A stretch of 5,669 nucleotides of DNA from JAQGMV01 sp046597455 (GCA_046597455.1 JBKJKJ010000230.1:1-5669), one strand, 5' to 3'. Counted from the first letter of the stretch, positions 1 to 5,669 are shown. Notes: generated from the letters alone by a model not told the origin. Translations and numbers: made by a program.

Positions 1-69
1 CGGAAACTGGGCAGGGCGCATGGCGCTGCCGACCGCGTCTGCGGCCGCGGCTTGCAGGACTCGTCCTGA
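1..69 (+). CDS. Possible C-terminal tail of an unidentified upstream gene (partial)
   Basis: The first reading frame is open from the window edge to a TGA at 67-69 and encodes 22 residues ending in LQDSS. About 85% of its codons end in G or C, more than in either other forward frame here, which matches the codon use of the clear genes in this window and favours real coding. The tail carries no recognisable motif, so no function is proposed. If real, it ends five bases before the ATG of the diguanylate cyclase, so the two genes would be co-transcribed. The alternative is that the cyclase begins further upstream, because its own frame is also open to the window edge, though that stretch has weaker codon bias and no good start codon. 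Confidence 0.35.
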   Translation, partial: RKLGRAHGAADRVCGRGLQDSS

Positions 70-74
70 TCACG

Positions 75-2123
75 ATGCATCGCATACAGAACAACCTCGC
101 GATGCACGTGGTGCGGGCGAGTACCGTGGCGCTGGCGGCGTTCGGCGTGATCGCGCTGTGGGGCTTCATCCTGGGGTGGCCGGCGATATTCGCCGTCTAT
201 CCTCTAGCCGGGGTCTCGGTGGTCACCGCCAGCGGCTTCATACTCGTCGCGCTCGGTCTGTATGTCACCTGGAAGCGGCTCGGGTGGAACATTCGCGCGG
301 GCCTGGCGCTCGACCATTCGACACGCGTGACGCGCGCCGGCGCCCTCGTCATGCTTGCGATGGCGCTCGCGTCGGGCGTCGTGGGCCTGCGTTCACTCCA
401 GGAAGGCGCCGAGGAAGCGCTGCTGCGCAACCTGATCGCATTGCGGGAAGCCCGGTCGGAAATGTTCGCTCAACTCCTCGACGATCGGCTCGCGACCGCG
501 CGACTGCTTTCGACGCGCCCGCACCTGATCAACCTCATGCAAGCCGCGGATGCAAATCCGGCGCGCGATGGACCGTCCGCGGCGCTGTCAGCCGCCGGGG
601 CATCCTTTCTCACGCACCAGTTCTCGACGCTGGCTTTCTACGACGCGCGCGGCGCGCGTGTCGCCATGGCGGGCCAGGGGCTGACTGATCCCGAGCTCGA
701 AGTGCCGCTCGCGGGACAGCCGGGCGCTTCCCTCCTCTGGCGAGACGGTTTCGTGCTGCGCACCCGTTCTGAGATAAACGTGGGTGCAGCGTCGGTCGGC
801 ACGCTCGTCACGGAACAGCCGCTGCCGGCTGCGACGCGCCTGCTGCAGGACCTTGCGCGCGAAGGCGGCAGCGCGGAAATAGCCGTCTGCGGGCCGAATC
901 CGACGGGCATGAGCTGCTTTCCGCTGCGCTTCGTTCCCAGTCCCAAGCTGTACCCGCGGCAGATCGACGGCAAGCCGCTGCCGATGAGCTATGCGCTCGA
1001 CGGCCAGACGGGCCTGGTGCGGGCTCAGGATTACAGGGGCAGGGGCGTACTCGCCGCGCACGGTCCCATTGGGGGATTCGGACTCGGCATGGTCGTGAAG
1101 ATCGACAGCGCGGATCTCTATGCGCCGGTCGCCAACAGAATGGTGAAACTCATCGTCGCACTGCTCGCGATCGCCGCCGCGGGCGTGTGGCTGTTGCGCA
1201 GGAACGTGCAGCCCCTGGTGCGGGAGCTGGCCCGCAACGAGACGCGCCTGCGCCTTGCCCTGAGCGGCTCGAGGCTCGCGCTCTGGGACTGGAACGTGAA
1301 GACCGGCGAGGTCTATCTCTCCGAGCAGTGGCAGGCCATGCTCGGCAACCCGCCTCTGGCCACCCGCGTCCCGCTCGAGGCCCTCCTCGAGCTCGTTCAT
1401 CCGGACGATCGCACCGCCCTCGACGAGCACATGAAGACGGTGTTGAAGGGCGACGAGTCCATTTACGACATCGACCACCGCGCTCGCAATGCGCACGGCG
1501 ACTGGATCTGGATCCACAGCCGCGGCGAAGTCACCGAACGCGATTCTTCGCGCAAGGTGGATCGCCTCATCGGCACCAACAGCGACGTCACCGAGCGCAA
1601 GCTCGCGGAGCTCAAGAGCGCGCACGAGGCCACGCACGACAGTCTCACCGAGGCCGCAAACCGCTCGCTTTTCGAAGATCGCCTGTCACAGGCGATCGCG
1701 CGCGCGCGGCGCGAGCAACGACTGACGGCGATCATGTATGTCGACCTGGACGAATTCAAGCTGATCAACGACACCTGGGGCCACGACGCGGGGGACGCCG
1801 TGCTGGTCGCCGTGACGCAGCGGCTGACGGCCGCGGTTCGCGAAAGCGATACGGTCGCGCGTCTCGGCGGCGACGAATTCGCGATCATCCTGGAGCGTCT
1901 GCGAGACGCAGACGCCGGTCGTCAGGTCGCAGGGAAAATCATCGAGTCGATGCGCGAACCCATCCTCTGGGGCGAGCAGCGTCTGGCCGTCACCATGAGC
2001 ATCGGATTGGCCTTCTATGCGGGAGAGTCGGAAACAACCCCTGCGCAGATTCGAGAGCGGGCCGACGAAGCGCTCTACCGCGCGAAAAACGCCGGCCGCA
2101 ACAATTTCCAGGTCGCCAGCTAA
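75..2123 (+). CDS. Membrane-bound diguanylate cyclase (periplasmic sensor, PAS, GGDEF)
   Basis: This 682-residue protein is predicted to make cyclic di-GMP from two GTP at the inner membrane. Hydrophobic segments lie near residues 15-34, 38-65 and 88-105. A region of about 250 residues (109-356) follows and ends in another membrane segment (357-374), so it should be periplasmic. That region resembles Cache-type sensors and holds a Cys pair (C272, C281). A PAS domain spans about 391-509 and ends in DVTERK. The GGDEF domain (about 515-680) has an intact RLGGDEF active site (598-602), metal ligand D557 in VDLDEFK, and a complete RxxD inhibitory site (RESD, 589-592) five residues upstream. The usual LTGLPNR motif reads LTEAANR. 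There is no EAL domain. The ATG at 75 has only a weak, distant AGGA (56-59); an internal ATG at 102 is possible. Function is confident, input signal unknown. Confidence 0.93.
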   Translation: MHRIQNNLAMHVVRASTVALAAFGVIALWGFILGWPAIFAVYPLAGVSVVTASGFILVALGLYVTWKRLGWNIRAGLALDHSTRVTRAGALVMLAMALASGVVGLRSLQEGAEEALLRNLIALREARSEMFAQLLDDRLATARLLSTRPHLINLMQAADANPARDGPSAALSAAGASFLTHQFSTLAFYDARGARVAMAGQGLTDPELEVPLAGQPGASLLWRDGFVLRTRSEINVGAASVGTLVTEQPLPAATRLLQDLAREGGSAEIAVCGPNPTGMSCFPLRFVPSPKLYPRQIDGKPLPMSYALDGQTGLVRAQDYRGRGVLAAHGPIGGFGLGMVVKIDSADLYAPVANRMVKLIVALLAIAAAGVWLLRRNVQPLVRELARNETRLRLALSGSRLALWDWNVKTGEVYLSEQWQAMLGNPPLATRVPLEALLELVHPDDRTALDEHMKTVLKGDESIYDIDHRARNAHGDWIWIHSRGEVTERDSSRKVDRLIGTNSDVTERKLAELKSAHEATHDSLTEAANRSLFEDRLSQAIARARREQRLTAIMYVDLDEFKLINDTWGHDAGDAVLVAVTQRLTAAVRESDTVARLGGDEFAIILERLRDADAGRQVAGKIIESMREPILWGEQRLAVTMSIGLAFYAGESETTPAQIRERADEALYRAKNAGRNNFQVAS

Positions 2124-2124
2124 A

Positions 2125-2140
2125 CCGCAGGCCACTGCGG
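2125..2140 (+). terminator. Small GC-rich hairpin just after the diguanylate cyclase
   Basis: A perfect 6-bp inverted repeat (CCGCAG, loop GCCA, CTGCGG) begins one base after the cyclase stop codon. Its place is right for a transcript end or mRNA-stabilising hairpin. No run of T follows, so it is not a canonical intrinsic terminator. The sequence shows the stem; the terminating role is inferred. Confidence 0.35.
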
Positions 2141-2194
2141 CGACGCCGTAAATGAACATCAGGGGCCGCGCCCGGGCCGCGCACTCGCTCCGAG

Positions 2195-2200
2195 TATAAT
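2195..2200 (+). promoter_or_regulatory. -10 box (TATAAT) of the hydrolase-kinase operon
   Basis: A perfect TATAAT lies in the 140-bp gap, 63 bases before the hydrolase ATG, in otherwise very GC-rich DNA. At 17-bp spacing the -35 position reads CCGGGC, far from TTGACA, and there is no extended TG motif. The promoter may therefore need an activator or be weak. Transcription would start near 2207 and leave a leader of about 57 nt. Confidence 0.55.
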
Positions 2201-2250
2201 TGCGGTGTTGCGGGCCGCGTTCGTCTCCGACTCGCCCCTCCTCTTTCTCC

Positions 2251-2255
2251 GAAGG
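2251..2255 (+). promoter_or_regulatory. Ribosome binding site of the RsbQ-like hydrolase
   Basis: GAAGG sits 8 bases before the ATG at 2264. This supports that start, as does the protein's N-terminus, which matches the length expected for the RsbQ family. Confidence 0.65.
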
Positions 2256-2263
2256 TTGCCTGC

Positions 2264-3058
2264 ATGTCCGCCATCGCCCGACACAACGTGAAAATTTCCG
2301 GTGCGGGCCCGAAAGTGATGATTTTTGCTCACGGTTTCGGATGCGACCAGAACATGTGGCGTTTCGTCGCGCCGGCCTTCGAGGCCGACTACCGGACAGT
2401 GGTTTTCGATCACATCGGAGCGGGGCATTCGGACACCTCGTCATACAGCCGCGCCCGATACCGCTCGCTCGACGCTTATGCGGACGACGTTCTGACCATC
2501 TGCCGGGAGCTGGACATTACCGGCGGCGTATTCGTCGGCCATTCGGTGAGCGCGATGATCGGTTTGCTCGCTTCGATCAAAGAGCCGGGGCTATTCGCCG
2601 AGATGGTCATGATCGGTCCGTCGCCGTGTTACATCGACGACGGGCATTACACCGGGGGTTTCAGCCGGACGGACATTGACGGGCTGCTCGATTTTCTGGA
2701 CAGCAACTATCTGGGCTGGTCGAGCGCCATGGCGCCGACAATCATGGGTAATGCCGAGCGTCCCGAGCTGGCGGAAGAACTGAAGAACAGCTTCTGCCGC
2801 ACCGACCCCGAAATCGCGAAGCAGTTCGCCCGCGTGACTTTCCTGTCGGACAGCCGGGCCGATGTGCCGAAACTCGGCATACCCTGCCTCGTGCTCCAAT
2901 GCTCCGACGACGTCATCGCGCCGCTGTCGGTGGGCGACTACATGCACCGGCACCTTCCCAGCAGCCGGCTCGTGGTCATGAAAGCAACAGGCCACTGCCC
3001 GAATCTCAGTGCGCCCGAAGAAACGATTGCAGCGATGAAAGACTTCCTGACATCCTGA
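2264..3058 (+). CDS. rsbQ: RsbQ-family alpha/beta hydrolase (signalling hydrolase, KAI2/D14-like)
   Basis: This 264-residue cytosolic protein closely matches the RsbQ family, whose Bacillus member (269 residues) activates the PAS-phosphatase RsbP under energy stress. Visible features are the oxyanion-hole motif HGFGCDQNMW (23-32), DHIGAGHSD (49-57), the nucleophile elbow VGHSVSAMIG with S94, the family signature FCRTDPEIAK followed by FLSD (177-196), acid D216 in LQCSDDVIAP, and H244 in TGHC. The catalytic triad is thus complete. The same fold family includes the plant karrikin and strigolactone receptors KAI2 and D14, which share the triad. There is no signal peptide. Its stop is one base from the start of the PAS-kinase gene, so the two proteins should be made together, and the kinase is the obvious partner. 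The natural substrate is unknown, as it is for RsbQ. A generic esterase is less likely given the signature and the neighbour. Confidence 0.92.
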   Translation: MSAIARHNVKISGAGPKVMIFAHGFGCDQNMWRFVAPAFEADYRTVVFDHIGAGHSDTSSYSRARYRSLDAYADDVLTICRELDITGGVFVGHSVSAMIGLLASIKEPGLFAEMVMIGPSPCYIDDGHYTGGFSRTDIDGLLDFLDSNYLGWSSAMAPTIMGNAERPELAEELKNSFCRTDPEIAKQFARVTFLSDSRADVPKLGIPCLVLQCSDDVIAPLSVGDYMHRHLPSSRLVVMKATGHCPNLSAPEETIAAMKDFLTS

Positions 3059-3059
3059 T

Positions 3060-4223
3060 GTGAGCAAGGAAAGCGACATCGGGCTGAAGCGCTACGAGAA
3101 GCTCAGCGAGCAGAGCGCTGAAGACCTCTACGATAACGCGCCGTCAGGGTATCTCAGCACGCTGCCGGACGGCACGATCGTCAAGGTCAATGCCACGCTG
3201 GCCGGCTGGATCGGCTATGCCAGGGAAGAGCTCGTTACCGCGCGGCGCTTCAGGGATCTGCTCAGCGTTCCGGGCCGTATCTATTTCGAAACCCACGTCG
3301 CGCCTCTGCTTCGCATGCAGGGCGAAGTGAGCGAAATCGCTTTCGATATGCGCTGCAGCGATGGTCGCCAACTGCCGGTACTGGTCAACTGCATCGTCAA
3401 GCATGACCTCGGTGCCGGCACGCCGATTTATCGCATGACGGTGTTCAACGCGACTTCGAGACGCCAATACGAGCGCGAATTGCTGCTGGCCCGCAGGCAG
3501 GCCGAAGATGCCGCGCAGGCGAAATCGGACCTCCTCGCGATGCTTGGCCACGATATCCGCACGCCCTTGAGCGCGATCATGAATGTCGCCCACGCCCTTG
3601 ACGCGACGGAGGCTACGGCGCAACAGCGAACCCTTTTCCGGATCCTCAGGACGTCGTCGGAAAGCCTGCTTCTTCTCATCAACGACATCCTCGATTACAC
3701 GCGGCTCGAGGCCGGCAAGATGCCGATCGAGGAGAAACCGTTCAGGATCGAATCTATGATGCAGACGCTCGGCGATGCTTTCGCCGGCAGGATCGCCGAG
3801 AAGGATCTGCGGTTGAGCTTCGATGTCGATCCCGCGGTTCCGCACGTGGTGCGCGGCGACTCGGTCAAGATCGGCCAGGTACTCTCCAACCTCATCGGCA
3901 ATGCCGTTAAATTCACCGGCCAGGGCGAGATCCGGGTCGGCGTAGCGCTTGTGAAGCTCGAGCCGCAATGCGCGGCGCTGCGGTTCGAAGTCCGCGACAC
4001 CGGCATCGGAATCGAGCACGCCCAGCTCGCGAACATCTTCGAGGAATTCACCCAGGCGAGCGCGGATATCGGCCTGAAGTACGGCGGCACCGGGCTCGGC
4101 CTCGCAATCTGCCGCAGGTTGCTGGCGCTTCTCGGCGGCGAGATGCACGTGGACAGCACGCCTGAGATCGGCTCGTCGTTTTCGTTCGAGCTGCGACTCG
4201 GGATCGGAGACGCAGGGGACTAG
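3060..4223 (+). CDS. Soluble PAS-histidine kinase, probable partner of the RsbQ-like hydrolase
   Basis: This 387-residue protein has no membrane segment or signal peptide. A PAS domain (about 20-137) resembles that paired with RsbQ-type hydrolases, with NAPSGYLSTLPDGTIVKVN (26-44) and a GRIYFETHVAPLLRMQG stretch (72-88). A helical linker (about 138-157) leads to HisKA with phospho-acceptor H164 in GHDIRTPL. The HATPase_c domain has NLIGNAVKFT (N box, 277-286), DTGIGI (G1, 313-318), FEEFTQ (327-332) and GGTGLGLAI (G2, 342-350), so an active autokinase is expected. There is no receiver domain, and no response regulator lies in the window. The GTG start is forced: an in-frame TGA lies at 3048-3050, and the first internal ATG falls within the PAS domain. 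There is no clear Shine-Dalgarno site, and only one base separates it from the hydrolase stop, which implies translational coupling. Kinase assignment is firm; the partnership is inferred. Confidence 0.93.
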   Translation: MSKESDIGLKRYEKLSEQSAEDLYDNAPSGYLSTLPDGTIVKVNATLAGWIGYAREELVTARRFRDLLSVPGRIYFETHVAPLLRMQGEVSEIAFDMRCSDGRQLPVLVNCIVKHDLGAGTPIYRMTVFNATSRRQYERELLLARRQAEDAAQAKSDLLAMLGHDIRTPLSAIMNVAHALDATEATAQQRTLFRILRTSSESLLLLINDILDYTRLEAGKMPIEEKPFRIESMMQTLGDAFAGRIAEKDLRLSFDVDPAVPHVVRGDSVKIGQVLSNLIGNAVKFTGQGEIRVGVALVKLEPQCAALRFEVRDTGIGIEHAQLANIFEEFTQASADIGLKYGGTGLGLAICRRLLALLGGEMHVDSTPEIGSSFSFELRLGIGDAGD

Positions 4224-4258
4224 TCCGAGCGGCCTGATTCAGAAGTTCGCTTCACAAT

Positions 4259-4384
4259 CCGTTCGTCGTGAGCCCTTCGACCACGCTTCGGACAAGCTAC
4301 GGCGACAGGTGCCGAAGTCGAGGGATGACCGACGAACAACGTCTTCATGCTTCGACTTCAAAGTTTTACGCTCAGCACGAACGG
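4259..4384. repeat. Nested imperfect inverted repeat between convergent genes (dispersed-repeat type)
   Basis: The 197-bp gap between the kinase and methyltransferase stops contains no gene but is built of inverted repeats. The outer arms 4259-4273 (CCGTTCGTCGTGAGC) and 4370-4384 (GCTCAGCACGAACGG) pair at 13 of 15 positions. An inner set pairs GTTCGTCG (4261-4268) with CGACGAAC (4330-4337), CCCTTCGAC (4273-4281) with GTCGAGGG (4317-4324, one bulge), and CTTCGG (4286-4291) with CCGAAG (4312-4317). The GTTCGT...TGAGC...TTCGAC vocabulary resembles short palindromic repeats scattered between genes in many GC-rich proteobacterial genomes. That resemblance is from memory and not a database match. 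It could act as a bidirectional terminator or mRNA-protecting hairpin for the two convergent genes. Confidence 0.6.
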
Positions 4385-4420
4385 ACGGCGAATTATGCTG
4401 CGAACTTCAGCATCACGACA

Positions 4421-5344
4421 CTAGGCGGCGACGATGCGCCGCTGCTCGCCAGCCATCACGGGCTCGTTCACCACTTCGGCCCTGAGCGTCGCCTGCAACG
4501 ACGGGATCGACCCGCCCGCGCGATACTCGAAGCTCACTCGCAGCATGTCCTGGGCCCTGACGCCCACGGGCTCGACCAGGGGCAGCGCCATGTAGTGGTT
4601 CAGCCAGTCGATGCTCGACGATTCTTCCCGCACGATGGCGAGGATGTTCCTGGTGATGAAACGCAGCGCATTCACGGTGCCGCGCTGCTTCATGCGAAAG
4701 TCGCCTTCCCAGCGTATGTCGAGGCCGGTCGGCCGGGTGAAGTCCAGCGTGCTGTACACCGCGGGGTCGGCGAGCTCCAGGGTTCGGTCCGAGCTGACGT
4801 GCGTTGCCTGGAATTGCACGATGGGGGCATCGTAGCCGTAGAAGCTGTATTGCTCCTGTAACGGCTGGACGGCCATCAGCACGGCTTCCGGAATGAAAAC
4901 CGGCATGGGGCCACCGAATCGCTTCCGGTAACGCCGCTTGAAGGCTTCGATCACCTCGACCTGTTTTTCCCTGAGCATCGCGACGTGGATCATTTCGCAG
5001 ATCACCACGTCCACCGGCTCGGGAGGCAGGTATTCGAAAGCGTCGGCATGAACGACTTCGACTTTATGGCCGTTGCGGTTCCTCGACAGCATGCGGCGCG
5101 CTTCCTCGACCATGTCGGGATTGAACTCGACGCACCATACTTTTTCCGCACGCCGGGCCGCAAACCACGACAGCACGCCGGTGCCGCCGCCCAGCTCGAG
5201 CACTCTGGCGCCCGGGAAAACCGCGTAATCGATAGCCGCCTTGAAACTGGACATGCGGTTATCGTCCATCAGCATGTTGTGATGGTAGTGAACGGGAATG
5301 AACTGGCCCAGGTAAGAGCTTTCGATCTCTTGCTCGCTGCGCAC
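4421..5344 (-). CDS. PRMT-like SAM-dependent methyltransferase
   Basis: This 307-residue cytosolic protein has a class I Rossmann methyltransferase domain and the layout of protein arginine methyltransferases. Before the SAM site comes YHHNMLMDDNRMSSF (20-34), resembling the PRMT helix that covers the cofactor. Motif I is VLELGGGTG (48-56), the acidic ribose contact is E73 in CVEFNP, and D101 lies in HADAFEYLPP. ICEMIHVAMLRE (115-126) sits where PRMTs have the double-E loop, with E117 and E126. FIPEAVLMAV (150-159) then leads into a beta-rich C-terminal half like the PRMT barrel. At the position of the PRMT THW loop it reads IDW (245-247). The GTG start is supported by AGAGG six bases upstream. 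The substrate is unknown; arginine methylation is possible but unproven. It converges on the kinase gene and lies downstream of the phosphatase on the same strand, 114 bp away. Confidence 0.8.
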   Translation of the reverse strand: MRSEQEIESSYLGQFIPVHYHHNMLMDDNRMSSFKAAIDYAVFPGARVLELGGGTGVLSWFAARRAEKVWCVEFNPDMVEEARRMLSRNRNGHKVEVVHADAFEYLPPEPVDVVICEMIHVAMLREKQVEVIEAFKRRYRKRFGGPMPVFIPEAVLMAVQPLQEQYSFYGYDAPIVQFQATHVSSDRTLELADPAVYSTLDFTRPTGLDIRWEGDFRMKQRGTVNALRFITRNILAIVREESSSIDWLNHYMALPLVEPVGVRAQDMLRVSFEYRAGGSIPSLQATLRAEVVNEPVMAGEQRRIVAA

Positions 5345-5350
5345 GGTGGT

Positions 5351-5355
5351 CCTCT
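5351..5355 (-). promoter_or_regulatory. Ribosome binding site of the PRMT-like methyltransferase
   Basis: On the minus strand AGAGG lies six bases before the GTG start codon (5344-5342). It decides for this GTG over later in-frame starts such as the ATG at residue 24, which would remove the conserved N-terminal region. Confidence 0.6.
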
Positions 5356-5458
5356 GGTCTGTCAGGAAGCCCTATTTTCCGCGCGCCGGTGAGGACCTAA
5401 ACCCGGATTAGGCCGCGTTTCGCGCGGTTACTCCAGATGACGGCCGGACCGATTTGAG

Positions 5459-5669
5459 TCAGCGGCCCTCGATGAGGCGGTGCAAAGCGCTGGCAAAGTC
5501 GGTGTTGTCCATGTACCCGCGAAACACCGCTTCGCCGGGCCCCATGGCGCCCACGACGACAGGCTCGGTGGTGTGGCCCGTTGTACCCCAGTAGAAACCG
5601 GTCTGCCGCGCGACCATTCTCCCCAGCACCGGGTGCGGCAGACCGGTTTCTACTGGGGTACAACGGGCC
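5459..5669 (-). CDS. Alkaline phosphatase, C-terminal fragment (cut by window edge)
   Basis: Reading leftward on the minus strand, the frame ends at a TGA (5461-5459). Its last ~55 residues are typical of an alkaline phosphatase C-terminus: TGFYWGTTGHTTEPVVVGA, then MGPGEAVFRGYMDNTDF, then ASALHRLIEGR. The His of GHTTEP (codon 5575-5573) corresponds to the conserved zinc-binding His near the end of alkaline phosphatases, and the GP...F.G..DNT segment is the family's usual ending. Such enzymes release phosphate from organic esters, normally outside the cytoplasm. Most of the protein lies beyond the window. The right-most ~12 codons (5669-5635) do not look like phosphatase and are an inverted copy of 5575-5609, so the true reading frame should be trusted only up to about 5634. 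The methyltransferase follows on the same strand after 114 bp that show no strong terminator. Confidence 0.75.
   Translation of the reverse strand, partial: ARCTPVETGLPHPVLGRMVARQTGFYWGTTGHTTEPVVVGAMGPGEAVFRGYMDNTDFASALHRLIEGR
5575..5669. repeat. 35-bp perfect inverted repeat reaching the window end (probable fold-back)
   Basis: Bases 5575-5609 and 5635-5669 are exact reverse complements over 35 bp, separated by a 25-base loop (5610-5634). The left arm lies in the conserved phosphatase coding sequence. The right arm runs exactly to the last base of the window and breaks the protein's similarity. A contig-end fold-back artefact is the simplest explanation; a true palindrome is possible. Confidence 0.9.

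Noticed and set aside
588..1637. Long open frame of 349 codons on the minus strand inside the cyclase gene
   Set aside because: It is antisense to a protein with clear domains and its translation has no recognisable motif. Such frames are common opposite GC-rich genes.
1187..2155. Plus-strand frame of 322 codons overlapping the PAS-GGDEF region
   Set aside because: It is extremely Arg/Ala-rich, as expected of an out-of-frame reading of GC-rich coding DNA.
2152..2199. Short ORF (15 codons) in the leader region before the hydrolase
   Set aside because: It has no ribosome binding site, overlaps the TATAAT box and would lie upstream of the predicted transcript start.
3144..4148. Minus-strand open frame of 334 codons opposite the kinase
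   Set aside because: The kinase strand carries every HisKA/HATPase_c motif in frame. The antisense product is low-complexity and unlike any family I recognise.
4217..4226. Palindrome GGACTAGTCC spanning the kinase stop codon
   Set aside because: A 10-bp palindrome with no loop or supporting context; treated as chance.
4224..4420. CRISPR-like repeats in the gap
   Set aside because: The repeats are inverted and imperfect, without regularly spaced direct copies or spacers.
4268..4861. Plus-strand open frame of 197 codons across the intergenic repeat and methyltransferase 3' end
   Set aside because: It lies mostly antisense to the conserved methyltransferase and starts within the inverted repeat; no domain is visible.
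5413..5427. CCGCG-TTTCG-CGCGG hairpin between phosphatase and methyltransferase as a terminator
   Set aside because: The stem is only 5 bp with no T-run on the minus strand; chance is likely at this GC content.
5397..5663. Minus-strand frame of 88 codons at the right end
   Set aside because: The overlapping minus-strand frame ending at 5459 encodes a recognisable alkaline phosphatase C-terminus, so this one is a shadow. It also begins in the suspect fold-back arm.

Overview
The window is GC-rich (roughly 60-65% by eye) with strongly GC-biased third codon positions, compact gene spacing and Gram-negative-type signalling proteins, including an inner-membrane diguanylate cyclase with a periplasmic sensor. 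This suggests a Pseudomonadota bacterium, probably beta- or gammaproteobacterial. The taxonomic call is inference. The right-hand end looks like a contig edge because the last 35 bases fold back on the preceding sequence.

Layout, left to right: (i) 1-69, the probable tail of an unidentified upstream gene; (ii) 75-2123 (+), a membrane-bound diguanylate cyclase with N-terminal membrane segments, a Cache-like periplasmic region, PAS and GGDEF; (iii) 2124-2263, an intergenic gap with a small hairpin, a perfect TATAAT box and a Shine-Dalgarno site; (iv) 2264-3058 (+), an RsbQ-family alpha/beta hydrolase; (v) 3060-4223 (+), a soluble PAS-histidine kinase whose GTG start lies one base after the hydrolase stop; (vi) 4224-4420, a gap between convergent genes filled by an imperfect nested inverted repeat; (vii) 4421-5344 (-), a PRMT-like SAM-dependent methyltransferase; (viii) 5459-5669 (-), the C-terminal end of an alkaline phosphatase, cut off by the window edge and probably corrupted by the fold-back.

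The centre of interest is the hydrolase-kinase pair. In Bacillus, RsbQ (a hydrolase) activates RsbP (PAS plus PP2C phosphatase) to switch on the SigB stress response. Here the same kind of hydrolase is translationally linked to a protein with an RsbP-like PAS domain, but the output is a HisKA/HATPase_c histidine kinase. The likely reading is a small-molecule or energy-stress sensing module rewired to phosphotransfer. The hydrolase would make or bind a ligand that the PAS domain reads, and the kinase would signal to a response regulator outside the window. The upstream diguanylate cyclase has its own apparent transcription boundary, so a functional link to the pair is only suggested by proximity. 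The methyltransferase and phosphatase are on the opposite strand and appear unrelated.
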